Below, piece after piece: positions 8,600 to 18,451 of a stretch of DNA of 64,000 nucleotides. Origin of the DNA: Streptomyces sp. Alt3 (GTDB lineage: Bacteria; Actinomycetota; Actinomycetes; Streptomycetales; Streptomycetaceae). The stretch lies in assembly GCF_030719215.1 (NCBI RefSeq), contig NZ_CP120983.1:3410001-3474000 (forward strand). Direction: 5' to 3'. The number at the start of each line of letters is the position of its first letter. Position 1 is the stretch's first letter. The position numbers and the translations under genes were made by a program. The notes under the pieces are model-generated. The model saw only the letters and a list, made by a program, of their open reading frames with translations. It searched no databases and was not told where the DNA came from.

Positions 8600-8992
8600 T
8601 CAGCGGGTGGCGAACGGCTGGTCCGTGCGGACGATCTCCTTGCCGAAGGGCATCAGCGAGACGGGGATGAGCTTGAAGTTCGCGATGCCCAGCGGGATTC
8701 CGATGATCGTGACGCACAGGGCGATGCCCGTGAAGATGTGGCCGAGCGCGAGCCACCAGCCGGCCAGGATCACCCACAGGACGTTGCCGACGAGGGAGCC
8801 GCCTCCGGCGTCATGACGGTCGACGACGGTGTAGCCGAAGGGCCAGAGGGCGTAGACGCCGATGCGGAACGCGGCCACGCCGAAGGGGATGCCGATGATC
8901 GTGATGCAGAGCAGGAGTCCCGCGGCGATGTAGCCGAGGAACATCCAGAGTCCGCACAGGACCAGCCATATGACGTTCAGGATTGTCTTCAC
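8600..8992 (-). CDS. YccF-domain membrane protein
   Basis: 130 residues built from two YccF repeats. Each repeat has a hydrophobic segment ending in the same sequence, [15 protein letters not shown] near residue 30 and [15 protein letters not shown] near residue 94. Function of the family is unknown; it is an integral membrane protein. ATG 8992 overlaps the htpX stop codon by four bases (ATGA), so the two are translationally coupled. Confidence 0.9.
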   Translation of the reverse strand: MKTILNVIWLVLCGLWMFLGYIAAGLLLCITIIGIPFGVAAFRIGVYALWPFGYTVVDRHDAGGGSLVGNVLWVILAGWWLALGHIFTGIALCVTIIGIPLGIANFKLIPVSLMPFGKEIVRTDQPFATR

Positions 8993-9852
8993 GGTCGATA
9001 CCCTGCCATCTGCTCGAGTCGGGCGATGCGATCGGCCATGGGCGGGTGGGTGGAGAACATCTTGGACATGCCCTGGCCGGGACGGAACGGGTTCGCGATC
9101 ATCATGTGACTCGCGGTCTCGATCCGGGGTTCGGGTGGGAGCGGAAGCTGTTTGGTCCCGGCGTCGAGCTTGCGCAGCGCGGACGCCAGGGCGAGGGGGT
9201 CACCGGTGAGCTGGGCCCCGGACGCGTCGGCCTGGTACTCGCGGGAACGGCTCACGGCGAGCTGGATCACGGAGGCGGCGAGCGGGCCGAGGATCATGAC
9301 GAGCAGCATCCCCAGGAGACCGGGGCCGTCGTCGTCGTCGGACCGGCCCACTGGGATGAGCCATGCGAAGTTGACCAGGAACATGACGACCGAGGCGAGT
9401 GCTCCCGCGACGGACGAGATGAGGATGTCGCGGTTGTAGACATGGCTCAGCTCGTGGCCGAGGACGCCGCGCAGTTCGCGTTCGTCGAGGATCTGGAGGA
9501 TCCCCTCGGTGCAGCACACGGCGGCGTTGCGCGGGTTGCGGCCGGTGGCGAAGGCGTTGGGTGCCTGGGTCGGGGAGATGTACAGCCGGGGCATGGGCTG
9601 GCGGGCCGCCGTGGAGAGCTCACGCACGGTGCGGTAGAGCTGTGGAGCCTCGAACTCACTGACCGGGCGTGCCCTCATGGCGCGCAGGGCGAGCTTGTCG
9701 CTGTTCCAGTACGCGTAGGCGTTGGTCGCGAGCGCGACGAGAACGGCCACGACGAGGCCGGTCCGTCCGAAGAAGCTGCCGATGACGATGATGAGGGCCG
9801 AGAGGCCCCCGAGGAGTACAGCGGTTTTCAGCCCGTTGTGCCGGCGGTGCAC
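8989..9852 (-). CDS. htpX: HtpX-family membrane zinc metalloprotease
   Basis: 287 residues. Two N-terminal membrane helices lead into the M48 protease domain with the zinc motif [11 protein letters not shown] and the third ligand Glu in [13 protein letters not shown] second hydrophobic pair lies between them. HtpX proteases degrade misfolded membrane proteins. GTG 9852 was chosen because AGGAGGG lies seven bases upstream; longer readings give a His/Arg-rich, non-family N-terminus. The gene is cotranscribed with the YccF gene through a 4-bp overlap. An 8-bp inverted repeat 48 bp upstream could be a control site. Confidence 0.93.
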   Translation of the reverse strand: MHRRHNGLKTAVLLGGLSALIIVIGSFFGRTGLVVAVLVALATNAYAYWNSDKLALRAMRARPVSEFEAPQLYRTVRELSTAARQPMPRLYISPTQAPNAFATGRNPRNAAVCCTEGILQILDERELRGVLGHELSHVYNRDILISSVAGALASVVMFLVNFAWLIPVGRSDDDDGPGLLGMLLVMILGPLAASVIQLAVSRSREYQADASGAQLTGDPLALASALRKLDAGTKQLPLPPEPRIETASHMMIANPFRPGQGMSKMFSTHPPMADRIARLEQMAGYRP

Positions 9853-9899
9853 GGTACGCCCTCCTAAGTGGTGCAGCAGGGGAACCCTTGCTCGGTGGT

Positions 9900-9919
9900 G
9901 CTCCACTCCCCAGTGGAGC
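9900..9919. promoter_or_regulatory. Inverted repeat upstream of htpX, candidate operator
   Basis: GCTCCACT and AGTGGAGC are perfect 8-bp arms around CCCC. It sits 48 bp upstream of the htpX start, in the right place for a repressor site, but it could equally be a small hairpin in the leader. Confidence 0.4.
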
Positions 9920-9990
9920 CTCCCGTACTGGTCAACGCGAGGCGAGGGGAGCTAGTTCCCTTGTGCGAGGTGGCCGGGAGCACAGGCAGA

Positions 9991-10018
9991 AGGGGCGGAT
10001 CCGGTCGGATCCGCCCCT
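9991..10018 (-). terminator. Strong hairpin terminator downstream of mscL
   Basis: Perfect 12-bp arms AGGGGCGGATCC and GGATCCGCCCCT enclose the loop GGTC. It lies 55 bp past the mscL stop codon on the minus strand. Only a short pyrimidine stretch (TTCTGCC) follows, as is common for actinobacterial terminators. Confidence 0.85.
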
Positions 10019-10073
10019 GGGCCGTACGAGTGGTCTGTCCGCCGCGGGCGGGTGGTGTCCCCGCGGCGGTGCG

Positions 10074-10538
10074 TCAGCGCTGTGCGGGCAGTCCCGCGAG
10101 TGCCCGGGCTTCCGCGTCCGGTTCGACGTCGCTGGTGCAGTGCGCGCAGCGGGTGGCGACGGCGGGGATCTCGGTGAAGCAGCGGGGACAGTCGCGCAGG
10201 GCGGCCTTGATGTCCGCCTTCTCCTCCTCCTCCTTCGCCGTGAAGCGGTTCTGGACCTTGGCCATGGGCAGGACGACCAGGAAGTAGAGGACCGCCGCGG
10301 TGATGAGGAAGGCGATGGCGGCGCTGATGAAGAGGCCGTAGGGGAACTTCACGCCGTCGACGGTGTACTCGGCCTTGCTGAAGTCGCCTGTGCCCCGTGT
10401 GAAGAGGCCGATCAGCGGCACGATGAACGCGTTGCTGAAGCCGGTGACGACGGCGGTGAAGGCGGCTCCGACGGCGAGGCCGATGGCCATGGAGATGACG
10501 TTCCCGCGGAGGATGAAGTCCTTGAAACCGTTCAGCAC
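10074..10538 (-). CDS. mscL: Large-conductance mechanosensitive channel with C-terminal zinc ribbon
   Basis: 154 residues from GTG 10538. The core is MscL: amphipathic start VLNGFKDFILRGN, first helix ISMAIGLAVGAAFTAVVTGF, a periplasmic loop and second helix IAFLITAAVLYFLVVLPM. The tail then adds an acidic linker (AKEEEEKADIK) and CPRCFTEIPAVATRCAHC, two CxxC pairs spaced like a zinc ribbon, not found in the classical channel. The GTG has GAGGAG eight bases upstream; ATG 10577 would add 13 charged residues with a weak ribosome site. It opens under membrane tension as an osmotic safety valve. Monocistronic, followed by a strong terminator. Confidence 0.93.
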   Translation of the reverse strand: MLNGFKDFILRGNVISMAIGLAVGAAFTAVVTGFSNAFIVPLIGLFTRGTGDFSKAEYTVDGVKFPYGLFISAAIAFLITAAVLYFLVVLPMAKVQNRFTAKEEEEKADIKAALRDCPRCFTEIPAVATRCAHCTSDVEPDAEARALAGLPAQR

Positions 10539-10677
10539 CGCTCTGGCTCCTCTGTGCTCTTCTTGCGTGCTCTGCATGCGTTCTCGTCTTGCGTGCTCTG
10601 TTACGTGACCTGTGCACGCAAGACCATGCCCTGTGCGCGGGTCCACGGGCAAGCCGGTCGACTCCGGTCGGAACCGG

Positions 10678-12213
10678 TCAGAAGAGGCTGACGGCCGCGA
10701 AGCGGAGGATGAGCTGGGGAGCGCCGGACAGTGTGATTCCGGCTACTGCGGTGAGAACGATCGCCGCGGTGAGCGGGGCGGGGACCCGGTGCCGGGGTTC
10801 CGGGGACGCCGTCCCGGCCGCCGTGTCCGGCTCCGGGGCCACGAAGAGAGCGGCCGTCCATCGGAGGTAGTAGTAGAGCGCGATCACCACGTTGACGGCC
10901 ATGACGACGGCGAGCCAGCCCAGCCCGGCGTCGACGGCCGCCGAGAAGACCGTGACCTTGGCGAAGAGGCCGATGATGCCGGGGGGCAGGCCCGCGAGGC
11001 AGAGCAGGAAGAAGCCCATGGTGAGCGCGGCCAGGGGGCGGGTGGCGTACAGGCCGCGGTAGTCGCTCAGACGGTTGCCTGGGTGGGTACGGGCGACGAG
11101 GGCTGCCACGGCGAAGGCGCCGAGGTTCACGACGGCGTACATCAGGGCGTAGGCGACGGTGGAGCCGATCTGCTCGTCGCTGGAGTACGCGGCGGCGGCG
11201 ATCGGGACGAGGAGGTAGCCGGCCTGGCCGACGGACGACCATGCGAGGAGCCGAACGGCGCTGCGGGCGCGGGTGGCGGTCTGCCGGAGCGCGGCGACGT
11301 TGCCGATGGTCATGGTGAGCGCGGCGAGGACGGCCAGGGCGGGCCCCCAGACGTCGGCGTACGACGGGAAGCCGATCACCGTGACGAGGACGAGACCGGA
11401 GAAGCCGACCGCCTTGCCGACGACCGAGAGGTAGGCGGCGATGGGGAGCGGCGCCCCCACGTAGGTGTCGGGGACCCAGAAGTGGAACGGCGCGGCGGCC
11501 GTCTTGAAGGCGAAGCCCACGAGCGTGAGCACGACGCCCGCTCCGGCGAGCGTGGAGAACCTCGCCGGTACGTCGTCCAGGCGGGCTGCGATCTCCGTGA
11601 GGTGCATGGTCCCGGTCGTCGCGTAGACGAAGCTGACGCCCAGGAGCATGACGGCGGTGGCGACGACGGAGGAGAGGAAGAACTTCAGGGCCGCTTCGGA
11701 GGAGCGCCGGTCGCCGCGCTTGATGCCGACGAGAGCGAACGCGGGGAGCGAGGCGACTTCGAGGGCGACGACGAGGGTGGCGAGGTCCCGGGCGGCGGGC
11801 AGCAGCACGGCGCCCGACGCGGAGGCCAGCAGCAGGAACCAGAACTCGCCGGCGGGGAGCTTGCGGGTGTCGCCGATCGAGAGCAGCGCGGTGAGCAGGG
11901 CTCCGCCGAGCACGAGGGCCTGGATGACGAGCGCGAAGTGGTCGGCGGTGTAGCTGCAGGCCTGGGAACCGTCGGTGAGGCAGAAGGTGGAGCGGTCGCC
12001 GGCCCGCAGCGGGACGAGCATCGCGAGTGCGGCGACGAGCCCTGCGACGGCCCCGTAGCCGAGGAGCGGCTTGTGCCGTTCCCCCACGAAGAGGTCGGCG
12101 ACGAGGACGACGAGGGCCACGGACGCCGCGATGACGGGGGGTGCGACGGCGAGCCAGTCGACGGACTGGACGAGGCTCGCCGCCCCGGTTGCGCTGTCGG
12201 CTGCCACGGTCAC
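10678..12213 (-). CDS. nuoN2: Complex I-like subunit N, second copy
   Basis: 511-residue antiporter-like membrane subunit, last gene of the partial nuo operon. About 14 helices are visible. Family marks include FWFLLLASASG, the central helix GFAFKTAAAPFHFWVPDTY with the conserved lysine, and VRLLAWSSVGQAGYLL. It should form a proton channel of the membrane arm. GTG 12213 overlaps the nuoM2 stop by four bases. It differs clearly from nuoN of the main operon (554 aa), so it is an old paralogue, not a recent copy. Confidence 0.9.
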   Translation of the reverse strand: MTVAADSATGAASLVQSVDWLAVAPPVIAASVALVVLVADLFVGERHKPLLGYGAVAGLVAALAMLVPLRAGDRSTFCLTDGSQACSYTADHFALVIQALVLGGALLTALLSIGDTRKLPAGEFWFLLLASASGAVLLPAARDLATLVVALEVASLPAFALVGIKRGDRRSSEAALKFFLSSVVATAVMLLGVSFVYATTGTMHLTEIAARLDDVPARFSTLAGAGVVLTLVGFAFKTAAAPFHFWVPDTYVGAPLPIAAYLSVVGKAVGFSGLVLVTVIGFPSYADVWGPALAVLAALTMTIGNVAALRQTATRARSAVRLLAWSSVGQAGYLLVPIAAAAYSSDEQIGSTVAYALMYAVVNLGAFAVAALVARTHPGNRLSDYRGLYATRPLAALTMGFFLLCLAGLPPGIIGLFAKVTVFSAAVDAGLGWLAVVMAVNVVIALYYYLRWTAALFVAPEPDTAAGTASPEPRHRVPAPLTAAIVLTAVAGITLSGAPQLILRFAAVSLF

Positions 12214-13784
12214 GACTTGCCTCCTGCGAGGAGCTTCTGCACGGCCGGGTCGGTGAGGCCGAGGAGGACGGCGGGCCAGAGTCCGGCGAGGACGGTCAGG
12301 GCGGCTAGCGGGGTCCAGGCGGCGAGTTCGTAGCGCTGGACGTCGGCGACCGGGTGGGGCTGCTCACGGTGTTCACCCATGCAGACACGGCGTACGACGA
12401 TCAGCATGTACGCGGCTGTGAGCAGGGTGCCGAGGGCGCCGATGGACATGTAGGTGAGGAAGGCGGGGCGGCTGAGGCCTTCGGCGGGGTCGAAGGCGCC
12501 GAACAGCGTGAGCATCTCGCCCCAGAAGCCGGCGAGGCCGGGGAGTCCGAGCGAGGCGACGGCTGCGAAGGCGAGGAGGCCGCCGAGCCGGGGTGCCCGG
12601 CCGTAGAGGGCGGCTCCGGTGGCCCCGGCCAGGGTATCGAGGTCCGCCGTGCCGTAGCGGTCCTTGACGGCGCCGACGAGGAAGAACAGCAGTCCGGTGA
12701 TGAGGCCGTGGGCGATGTTCGCGAAGAGCGCGCCGTTCACGCCGGTGGGGGTCATGGTCGCGATGCCGAGGAGCACGAAGCCCATGTGCCCGACGGAGGA
12801 GTAGGCGATCAGACGCTTGAGGTCGCCCTTGGCTCCGGGACGTGCGAGGGCGAGGCAGGCCAGGGAGCCGTAGATGATCCCGACGACCGCGAACGCCGCG
12901 AGGTACGGCGCGAAGGTCTGCATCCCGTCCGGGGTGACGGGCAGCAGGATGCGGACGAATCCGTACGTTCCCATCTTCAGCAGGACACCTGCGAGGAGGA
13001 CGGAGCCGACGGTGGGGGCCGCGGTGTGGGCGTCGGGCAGCCAGCTGTGAAGGGGCCACATCGGGGTCTTCACGGCCAGTCCGAGGCCGACCGCCAGCAC
13101 GGCGATGACCTGCACGGATGTGGTGAGCCCGCGGCCGTTGTCAGTGGCGAGTGCCACCATGTCGAAGGTGCCGCTCTCCAGCCCGATGAGGAGCAGTCCC
13201 AGCAGCATGATCACGGAGCCGAGCAGGGTGTAGAGGATGAACTTCCAGGCGGCGGGCTGCTTCCGGTCGCCGCCCCAGCGGGCGATGAGGAAGTACATCG
13301 GGATGAGGACCATCTCGAACGCCAGGAAGAACAGCAGCAGGTCGAGGACGGCGAAGGTCGCGAGCGTGCCGGACTCGAGTACGAGGACGAGCGCGACGAA
13401 GGCCTTCGGGGAGGGGCCTGCGGGGAGCTTGAAGTAGCTGTGGAGCGCGCAGAGGAAGGTCAGCAGCGCGGTCAGCACGAGAAGGGGGAGCGAGATGCCG
13501 TCGGTGCCGAGGTGGATCCGGACGTCGAGTGCCGGGATCCAGCTGATGTCCGTGGTGGCCTGCATCTTCGACGGGTGGTCGTGGTCGAATCCCGCGGCGA
13601 GGACGAGCACGGCCAGGAGCACGGCGCCGGTGACGGTCACGCCGTGGCGGAGCACGGCCTGGTCGGGGTTCCTGCCCCTGAGCCCGGGAGGGGCGGGCAG
13701 GAGCGCGGCAACCGCGCCGAGCAGCGGGGCGACGACGACGAACGCCAGAAGGAACTGCATCACGGATGCGCTGATATCGAACAC
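12210..13784 (-). CDS. nuoM2: Complex I-like subunit M, second copy
   Basis: 524-residue antiporter-like subunit. Marks of NuoM are FFLAFEMVLIPMYFLIARWGG with the conserved helix-5 glutamate, LAVKTPMWPLHSWLPDAHT and LKRLIAYSSVGHMGFVLLG, each carrying residues of the proton path. About 14 helices. GTG 13784 starts three bases after the nuoL2 stop codon and the 3' end overlaps nuoN2 by four bases. It acts in the cytoplasmic membrane as one of three antiporter-like modules of the partial complex. Confidence 0.92.
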   Translation of the reverse strand: MFDISASVMQFLLAFVVVAPLLGAVAALLPAPPGLRGRNPDQAVLRHGVTVTGAVLLAVLVLAAGFDHDHPSKMQATTDISWIPALDVRIHLGTDGISLPLLVLTALLTFLCALHSYFKLPAGPSPKAFVALVLVLESGTLATFAVLDLLLFFLAFEMVLIPMYFLIARWGGDRKQPAAWKFILYTLLGSVIMLLGLLLIGLESGTFDMVALATDNGRGLTTSVQVIAVLAVGLGLAVKTPMWPLHSWLPDAHTAAPTVGSVLLAGVLLKMGTYGFVRILLPVTPDGMQTFAPYLAAFAVVGIIYGSLACLALARPGAKGDLKRLIAYSSVGHMGFVLLGIATMTPTGVNGALFANIAHGLITGLLFFLVGAVKDRYGTADLDTLAGATGAALYGRAPRLGGLLAFAAVASLGLPGLAGFWGEMLTLFGAFDPAEGLSRPAFLTYMSIGALGTLLTAAYMLIVVRRVCMGEHREQPHPVADVQRYELAAWTPLAALTVLAGLWPAVLLGLTDPAVQKLLAGGKS

Positions 13785-13787
13785 GGC

Positions 13788-15788
13788 TCACGCCCCGGCG
13801 TAGACGTTGGCAAGGACGACGGCGGCGATCGCCAGGACGAGGGTTCCGGCGAGCAACGCGCCCAGGTAGGTCTGCACGTTGCCGGTCTGGGCGCGGCGGA
13901 CGAGGCTGCCGAGTCCACGGGCGATCCCGCCCGAGCCGCGCACGTAGGTGTCGACCACCTCACGGTCCAGGAAGCGCACCAGCTGTGCGGCAGCCGCCGT
14001 GGGGCGGACGAACAGCGCCGTGTAGAGGGCGTCGAGGTGGAAGCCGGTGACCGCGTGGCGGTGCAGCGGGCCCAGCAGGAGCCTGCCGGGGTCCGAGGGG
14101 TCCGGGGCGCCGGCGATGGTGCCGTACGCCGCGGTGTGCGAGGCGATCGCCTCGGCCTCCACCACGGCGGGTTCGGCGTCGGGGTGCGCGGCGACCGCGC
14201 CGACCGGGGGACGTTCGGCGAGCGCCGTGGTGTGACGCCATGTCCCGTAGGTGACGAGCCCGCCGACGAGTCCGACGCCGGTGGAGAGGACGGCGGTCGT
14301 GAGGGAGGGGGCGAGGCTGTGTCCGTCGAACCAGTCGATCAGGACACCGGTGGTGAGACCGAAGGCGATCGTGGGGACGGCCAGGACCCAGAGGACGGAC
14401 GTCATCGCGACGGGCTGCCTGCCGTGGTCGGGGACCTCGGGGCCGCGCCCCCGGAAGGCGAGGAGCCACAGCCGGGTGGCGTAGGCGGCGGTGAGGACCG
14501 CGGCGGCGAGTCCGGCGACGAGGACCAGCCAGCCGGCGGCGGCCGGGGCGACGTCACGGTCTCCGAAGGCCGTGTGCTCGGCGGCGACGAGGACGGCTTC
14601 CTTGGAGAAGAAGCCGGCGAACGGGGGGATGGCGGCCAGCGCGAGGAGCGCGACGGTCATCGTCCAGAAGGCGTCGGGGATGCGCTTGGTCAGCCCGCTC
14701 ATGCGGGACATGGCGGCGAGTGAGTTGGTGCCCGCCGCGTGGATGACCACACCGGCCGAGAGGAACAGGACGGCCTTGAACGCACCGTGCGAGATGAGGT
14801 GGAAGACGGCGGCTCCGCGGTCGCCGACGGCCAGGGCGCCGGACATGTAGCCGAGCTGGCCGATGGTCGAGTAGGCGAGCACGCGTTTGATGTCGTCCTG
14901 TGCCAGTGCGGCGAGACCGGAGCCGATCATCGTGACGGCGGCCATCACGGCGAGGACGACGAGTGCCGCGCCGGAGGAGGCGAAGACGGGGAGGAGCCGG
15001 GCCACGAAGTAGATGCCGGCGGCGACCATCGTCGCGGCGTGGATCAGCGCGGAGACGGGGGTGGGGCCGGCCATCGCGTCGGGCAGCCAGGTGTGCAGGG
15101 GGAACTGCGCGGACTTCCCGGCGACTCCGGCGAGGAGCAGCAGGGCGATGAGGGTGGGGTGGTCGAGTCCGCCGTTGCCGACTGCGGCCAGGATGCCGGT
15201 GATGCGGAACGTGCCGGTGTCCGCGGCGAGCGCGAACAGGCCGATCAGGAAGGGCACGTCGCCGAGCTTGGTGACGAGGAAGGCCTTGAGGGAGGCCGCG
15301 CGTGCCTCGGGGGTCTCCCAGTAGTGGCCGACCAGGAAGTACGAGCAGATGCCCATGATCTCCCAGCCGACCAGGAGCACCATGAGGTCGCCCGAGTAGA
15401 CGACGAGCAGCATCGCGGAGGTGAAGAGGGAGACGAGCGCCGCGTACGAGGGGTAGCGGGCGTCGTCCTTGAGGTACGCCGTCGAGTAGACCTGGACGCA
15501 GGTGGCGACGAGCCCCACGAGAACGGCGACGAGGACGGCGAAACCGTCCAGGTGCAGGGCCAGGTCGATCGGGACCGAGCCCGTGGGGGTCAGCTGGGTC
15601 GCCGCGTCGATGGGCCGGCCACCGCCCTGGCGTGACGCGACGACGACGGCGAGGACGGCGGCGGCGAGGGTCGGCAGCACCGCGAGGGGACGGACGAAAC
15701 CGGGCGCGGTCCGGCCCAGGAGGAGCCCTGCGGCGGCCCCCAGGAAGGGGAGGAGGGGGACGAGGACGGCGAGGGTCGTGGTGGTCAC
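13788..15788 (-). CDS. nuoL2: Complex I-like subunit L, second copy
   Basis: 666 residues, the usual NuoL length. The conserved acidic motif [19 protein letters not shown], the lysine motif [20 protein letters not shown] and [18 protein letters not shown] are intact, and a long C-terminal segment is present as needed for the lateral helix that braces the membrane arm. GTG 15788 overlaps the nuoK2 stop by four bases; longer upstream readings run into nuoK2. All the residues expected for proton pumping that I can check by eye are in place, which argues against decay. Confidence 0.93.
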   Translation of the reverse strand: MTTTTLAVLVPLLPFLGAAAGLLLGRTAPGFVRPLAVLPTLAAAVLAVVVASRQGGGRPIDAATQLTPTGSVPIDLALHLDGFAVLVAVLVGLVATCVQVYSTAYLKDDARYPSYAALVSLFTSAMLLVVYSGDLMVLLVGWEIMGICSYFLVGHYWETPEARAASLKAFLVTKLGDVPFLIGLFALAADTGTFRITGILAAVGNGGLDHPTLIALLLLAGVAGKSAQFPLHTWLPDAMAGPTPVSALIHAATMVAAGIYFVARLLPVFASSGAALVVLAVMAAVTMIGSGLAALAQDDIKRVLAYSTIGQLGYMSGALAVGDRGAAVFHLISHGAFKAVLFLSAGVVIHAAGTNSLAAMSRMSGLTKRIPDAFWTMTVALLALAAIPPFAGFFSKEAVLVAAEHTAFGDRDVAPAAAGWLVLVAGLAAAVLTAAYATRLWLLAFRGRGPEVPDHGRQPVAMTSVLWVLAVPTIAFGLTTGVLIDWFDGHSLAPSLTTAVLSTGVGLVGGLVTYGTWRHTTALAERPPVGAVAAHPDAEPAVVEAEAIASHTAAYGTIAGAPDPSDPGRLLLGPLHRHAVTGFHLDALYTALFVRPTAAAAQLVRFLDREVVDTYVRGSGGIARGLGSLVRRAQTGNVQTYLGALLAGTLVLAIAAVVLANVYAGA

Positions 15789-16195
15789 GCGGTGGCCTCT
15801 GCCTTCTTTGCCTTCCCTGCCGGAGCAGTGGCCTGGTCTGCGGTGGTGTCCCGGGCGTCGTCGTCGTCGGGGAGTGTCTCGGCGTCGTCGGTCTCCGCGG
15901 TGTCGCGGAGGCGGTCGATGTCCGAGCTGCCGCGGTTGCGGTACACCGCCAGGACGATCGCGAGGCCGATGCCGATCTCGGCCGCGGCGATGGCGATCGT
16001 GAAGAGGGTCAGCGCCTGCCCCCCGTGGAGTGCGTCGCGGAGCCAGACGTCGAAGGCGACCAGGTTGAGGTTGACGGCGTTGAGCATGAGCTCGACGGAC
16101 ATCAGGACGAGGATCGCGTTGCGGCGGGCGAGCACCCCGTACAGCCCGGTGCAGAAGAGGAGGACGGCGAGGACGGCGGGATAGGCGAGGTGCAT
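15785..16195 (-). CDS. nuoK2: Complex I-like subunit K, second copy, with acidic tail
   Basis: 136 residues; canonical NuoK is about 100. Three helices occupy residues 1-100, with both proton-path glutamates in [14 protein letters not shown] and [14 protein letters not shown]. The remaining tail ([16 protein letters not shown] followed by a basic end) is extra and hydrophilic. ATG 16195 shares bases with the nuoJ2 stop (ATGA context), so translation is coupled. The main-operon NuoK at 52392 is 99 residues and lacks the tail. Confidence 0.92.
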   Translation of the reverse strand: MHLAYPAVLAVLLFCTGLYGVLARRNAILVLMSVELMLNAVNLNLVAFDVWLRDALHGGQALTLFTIAIAAAEIGIGLAIVLAVYRNRGSSDIDRLRDTAETDDAETLPDDDDARDTTADQATAPAGKAKKAEATA

Positions 16196-16866
16196 CAGCT
16201 GTTGTCCTCCCGGTCGGCGGCCGGCCGGTCCGTGGGGTCGGGGCCGGTTCGGCGAGCTCGAGCGTCCGGACGGTCCTGCGCAGCCGTGCGCCCGTCGTTC
16301 CGGCCCGGGCCACCCTGGCGGTCCGGTCGGTCCTTGCGGGACAGGACGATCGCGCCCACGAGCGCGGCGAGCAGCAGGACGGAGAGCGCCTCGAAGGGGA
16401 GGACCCAGTTCCGGAAGAGGAATTCCCCGGAGGCCTTGGTGGAGCCCTGGGCGGGGCCGTCCAGATCGATCCAGGTCGTGCGGAAGGCGTCCACGACGAC
16501 CCAGACGAGGACGCCGGCCGCCGGTACGGACGCTCCGAGCGCTGTCCACCGGTTGCCCGAGTCGGCGTCCGGGGAGCGGCCGATGGGGGCTCTGGTGAGC
16601 ATCAGTCCGAAGAGGAGGAGGACCACGACGGAACCGACGTAGATCAGGACCTGCACCCACGCGATGAACTCGGCGGTGAGCAGGAGGTACTCCACCGCGA
16701 TGCCGCCGAGCGCCACGACGAGCCAGAGTGCGGCGTGCACGAGCTGCTTGGTCGTGACGGTGACGACGGCTGCGCCGAAGGTGGCGAGCCCGACCAGGAG
16801 GAAGGCGATCTCGACACCGGTCGGTGAGAGGAAGCCGGGGTGGCCGGCGGTGGCCGAGAGGATCAC
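16195..16866 (-). CDS. nuoJ2: Complex I-like subunit J, second copy
   Basis: 223 residues, five helices. The helix-3 signature [21 protein letters not shown] matches the NuoJ segment that carries the conserved tyrosine and forms the pi-bulge helix. A basic Arg/Asp/Pro-rich tail of about 45 residues follows the last helix. GTG 16866 overlaps the nuoI2 stop by four bases; a longer frame upstream runs through nuoI2 and is not real. Confidence 0.9.
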   Translation of the reverse strand: MILSATAGHPGFLSPTGVEIAFLLVGLATFGAAVVTVTTKQLVHAALWLVVALGGIAVEYLLLTAEFIAWVQVLIYVGSVVVLLLFGLMLTRAPIGRSPDADSGNRWTALGASVPAAGVLVWVVVDAFRTTWIDLDGPAQGSTKASGEFLFRNWVLPFEALSVLLLAALVGAIVLSRKDRPDRQGGPGRNDGRTAAQDRPDARARRTGPDPTDRPAADREDNS

Positions 16867-17483
16867 TCCTGCCCCTCCTGTTCCGCTGTCCGGTCCGAGT
16901 GGCCTTCCGCCGATCCCTGGGCCTCGCGGGCGTCCTGAGCTTCCTGGGCCTCGCGGGCTTCCTGGGCCTGGAGCTTGTCGGCCGTCTTGCGCGCGGCTGC
17001 GATCTCCTTGGGCTCCTCGGCCCCGGGGTCGAGCGCGGGCGGTTCGGGGACGGTCCACATCCACTCACGGAGCTTGTCGCGCTCGTGGGTCAGTTCATGG
17101 ATGTCCGTCTCCGCGTACTCGAACTCGGGCGACCAGAACAGCGCGTCGAAGGGACACACCTCGATGCAGATACCGCAGTACATGCACAGGGCGAAGTCGA
17201 TCGCGAAGCGGTCCAGGACGTTGCGGCTGCGCTCACGGCCGCCGGGGGCGGCCGCGGGCACCGTCTCCTTGTGGGAGTCGATGTAGATGCACCAGTCGGG
17301 GCATTCACGGGCGCAGAGCATGCAGACCGTGCAGTTCTCCTCGAACAGTCCGATAACGCCCCGGGTGCGGGGCGGGAGTTCGGGCTGGACGTCCGGGTAC
17401 TGCGCGGTGACGGTGCGCTTCGTCATGGTCCGCAGGGTGACGGCAAGGCCCTTGGCCAGGCCTGAGCCGGGGATCGGGGGCAC
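16863..17483 (-). CDS. nuoI2: Complex I-like subunit I (two 4Fe-4S), second copy
   Basis: 206 residues. Both ferredoxin-type cluster motifs are intact: [12 protein letters not shown] near residue 50 and [12 protein letters not shown] near residue 96, for clusters N6a and N6b. An extra cysteine follows the first motif (CPDWC). After residue 160 comes a coiled-coil-like Ala/Glu/Gln repeat ([17 protein letters not shown]) encoded by a short direct DNA repeat. It should pass electrons towards NuoB2. GTG 17483 shares one base with the nuoH2 stop. With no NuoG in this operon, the upstream electron donor must come from elsewhere. Confidence 0.92.
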   Translation of the reverse strand: MPPIPGSGLAKGLAVTLRTMTKRTVTAQYPDVQPELPPRTRGVIGLFEENCTVCMLCARECPDWCIYIDSHKETVPAAAPGGRERSRNVLDRFAIDFALCMYCGICIEVCPFDALFWSPEFEYAETDIHELTHERDKLREWMWTVPEPPALDPGAEEPKEIAAARKTADKLQAQEAREAQEAQDAREAQGSAEGHSDRTAEQEGQE

Positions 17484-18451
17484 TAGTTGATCGCCACCTT
17501 CACGATGCCGGTGAGCGCGATCTGCGCGAGGGCGAGGGGGATGAGCGTGGTCCAGGCGAGCTTCTGCAACTGGTCCTCGCGCAGGCGGGGGTAGGTGACC
17601 CGGAGCCAGATGACGACGAACGCGAGCACGCCGGTCTTGAGCAGGGTCCACACCCAGCCGAGCCCGTCCTCGCCGAGCGGTCCGTGCCAACCGCCGAGGA
17701 AGAGGACGGTCGTCAGACCGCACAGGACGACGATGCCGGCGTACTCGGCGAGCAGGAACAGGGCGAAGCGGAGGCCCGTGTACTCCGTGTACGCGCCGAA
17801 GATGATCTCGGAGTCGGCCACCGGCATGTCGAAGGGCGGCCGCTGGAGCTCGGCCAGCCCCGCCACGAAGAAGACCAGGGCGCCGACGATCTGCCAGGGC
17901 AGCCACCACCACTCGAAGGCGTTGAGGATGCCGGGGAGCGAGACGGTACCGGCCGCCATGGCCACGGATGCGGCGGCGAGCAGCATCGGCAGTTCGTAGG
18001 CGAGCAGCTGCGCGGCGGTGCGGAGACCGCCGAGGAGGGAGAACTTGTTGGCCGAGGCCCAGCCCGCCATCAGCGAGCCGAGTACGCCGACACCCATGAC
18101 TGCCAGCACGAAGAAGATGCCCGCGTCGACGACCTGACCGACCGCACCCTCGCTGGGGCCGATCGGGATGGCCACGATCACGAGGAGGTACGGGAGCAGG
18201 GCGACGGCGGGGGCCAGTTGGAAGATGCGACGGTCCGCATCGGCCGGTACGACGTCTTCCTTCTGCGCGAACTTGACCCCGTCCGCGACGAGCTGGGCCC
18301 AGCCGTGGAACCCGCCCGCGTACATGGGTCCGAGGCGGCCCTGCATGTGGGCCATCACCTTGTGCTCGGTCTGCCCCACGACGAGCGGGACCACCATGAA
18401 CACGGCAAAGACGATGACGAGGCGGAGTGCGACGTCGAGTACGTCGTTCAC
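17483..18451 (-). CDS. nuoH2: Complex I-like subunit H, second copy
   Basis: 322 residues with about eight helices. The quinone-chamber loop [31 protein letters not shown] and the acidic motif [16 protein letters not shown] followed by [16 protein letters not shown] correspond to conserved NuoH segments. The main-operon NuoH (54128-55546) has [11 protein letters not shown] at the same place and is 150 residues longer because of a C-terminal tail. GTG 18451 overlaps the nuoC2 stop by four bases. Confidence 0.92.
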   Translation of the reverse strand: MNDVLDVALRLVIVFAVFMVVPLVVGQTEHKVMAHMQGRLGPMYAGGFHGWAQLVADGVKFAQKEDVVPADADRRIFQLAPAVALLPYLLVIVAIPIGPSEGAVGQVVDAGIFFVLAVMGVGVLGSLMAGWASANKFSLLGGLRTAAQLLAYELPMLLAAASVAMAAGTVSLPGILNAFEWWWLPWQIVGALVFFVAGLAELQRPPFDMPVADSEIIFGAYTEYTGLRFALFLLAEYAGIVVLCGLTTVLFLGGWHGPLGEDGLGWVWTLLKTGVLAFVVIWLRVTYPRLREDQLQKLAWTTLIPLALAQIALTGIVKVAIN

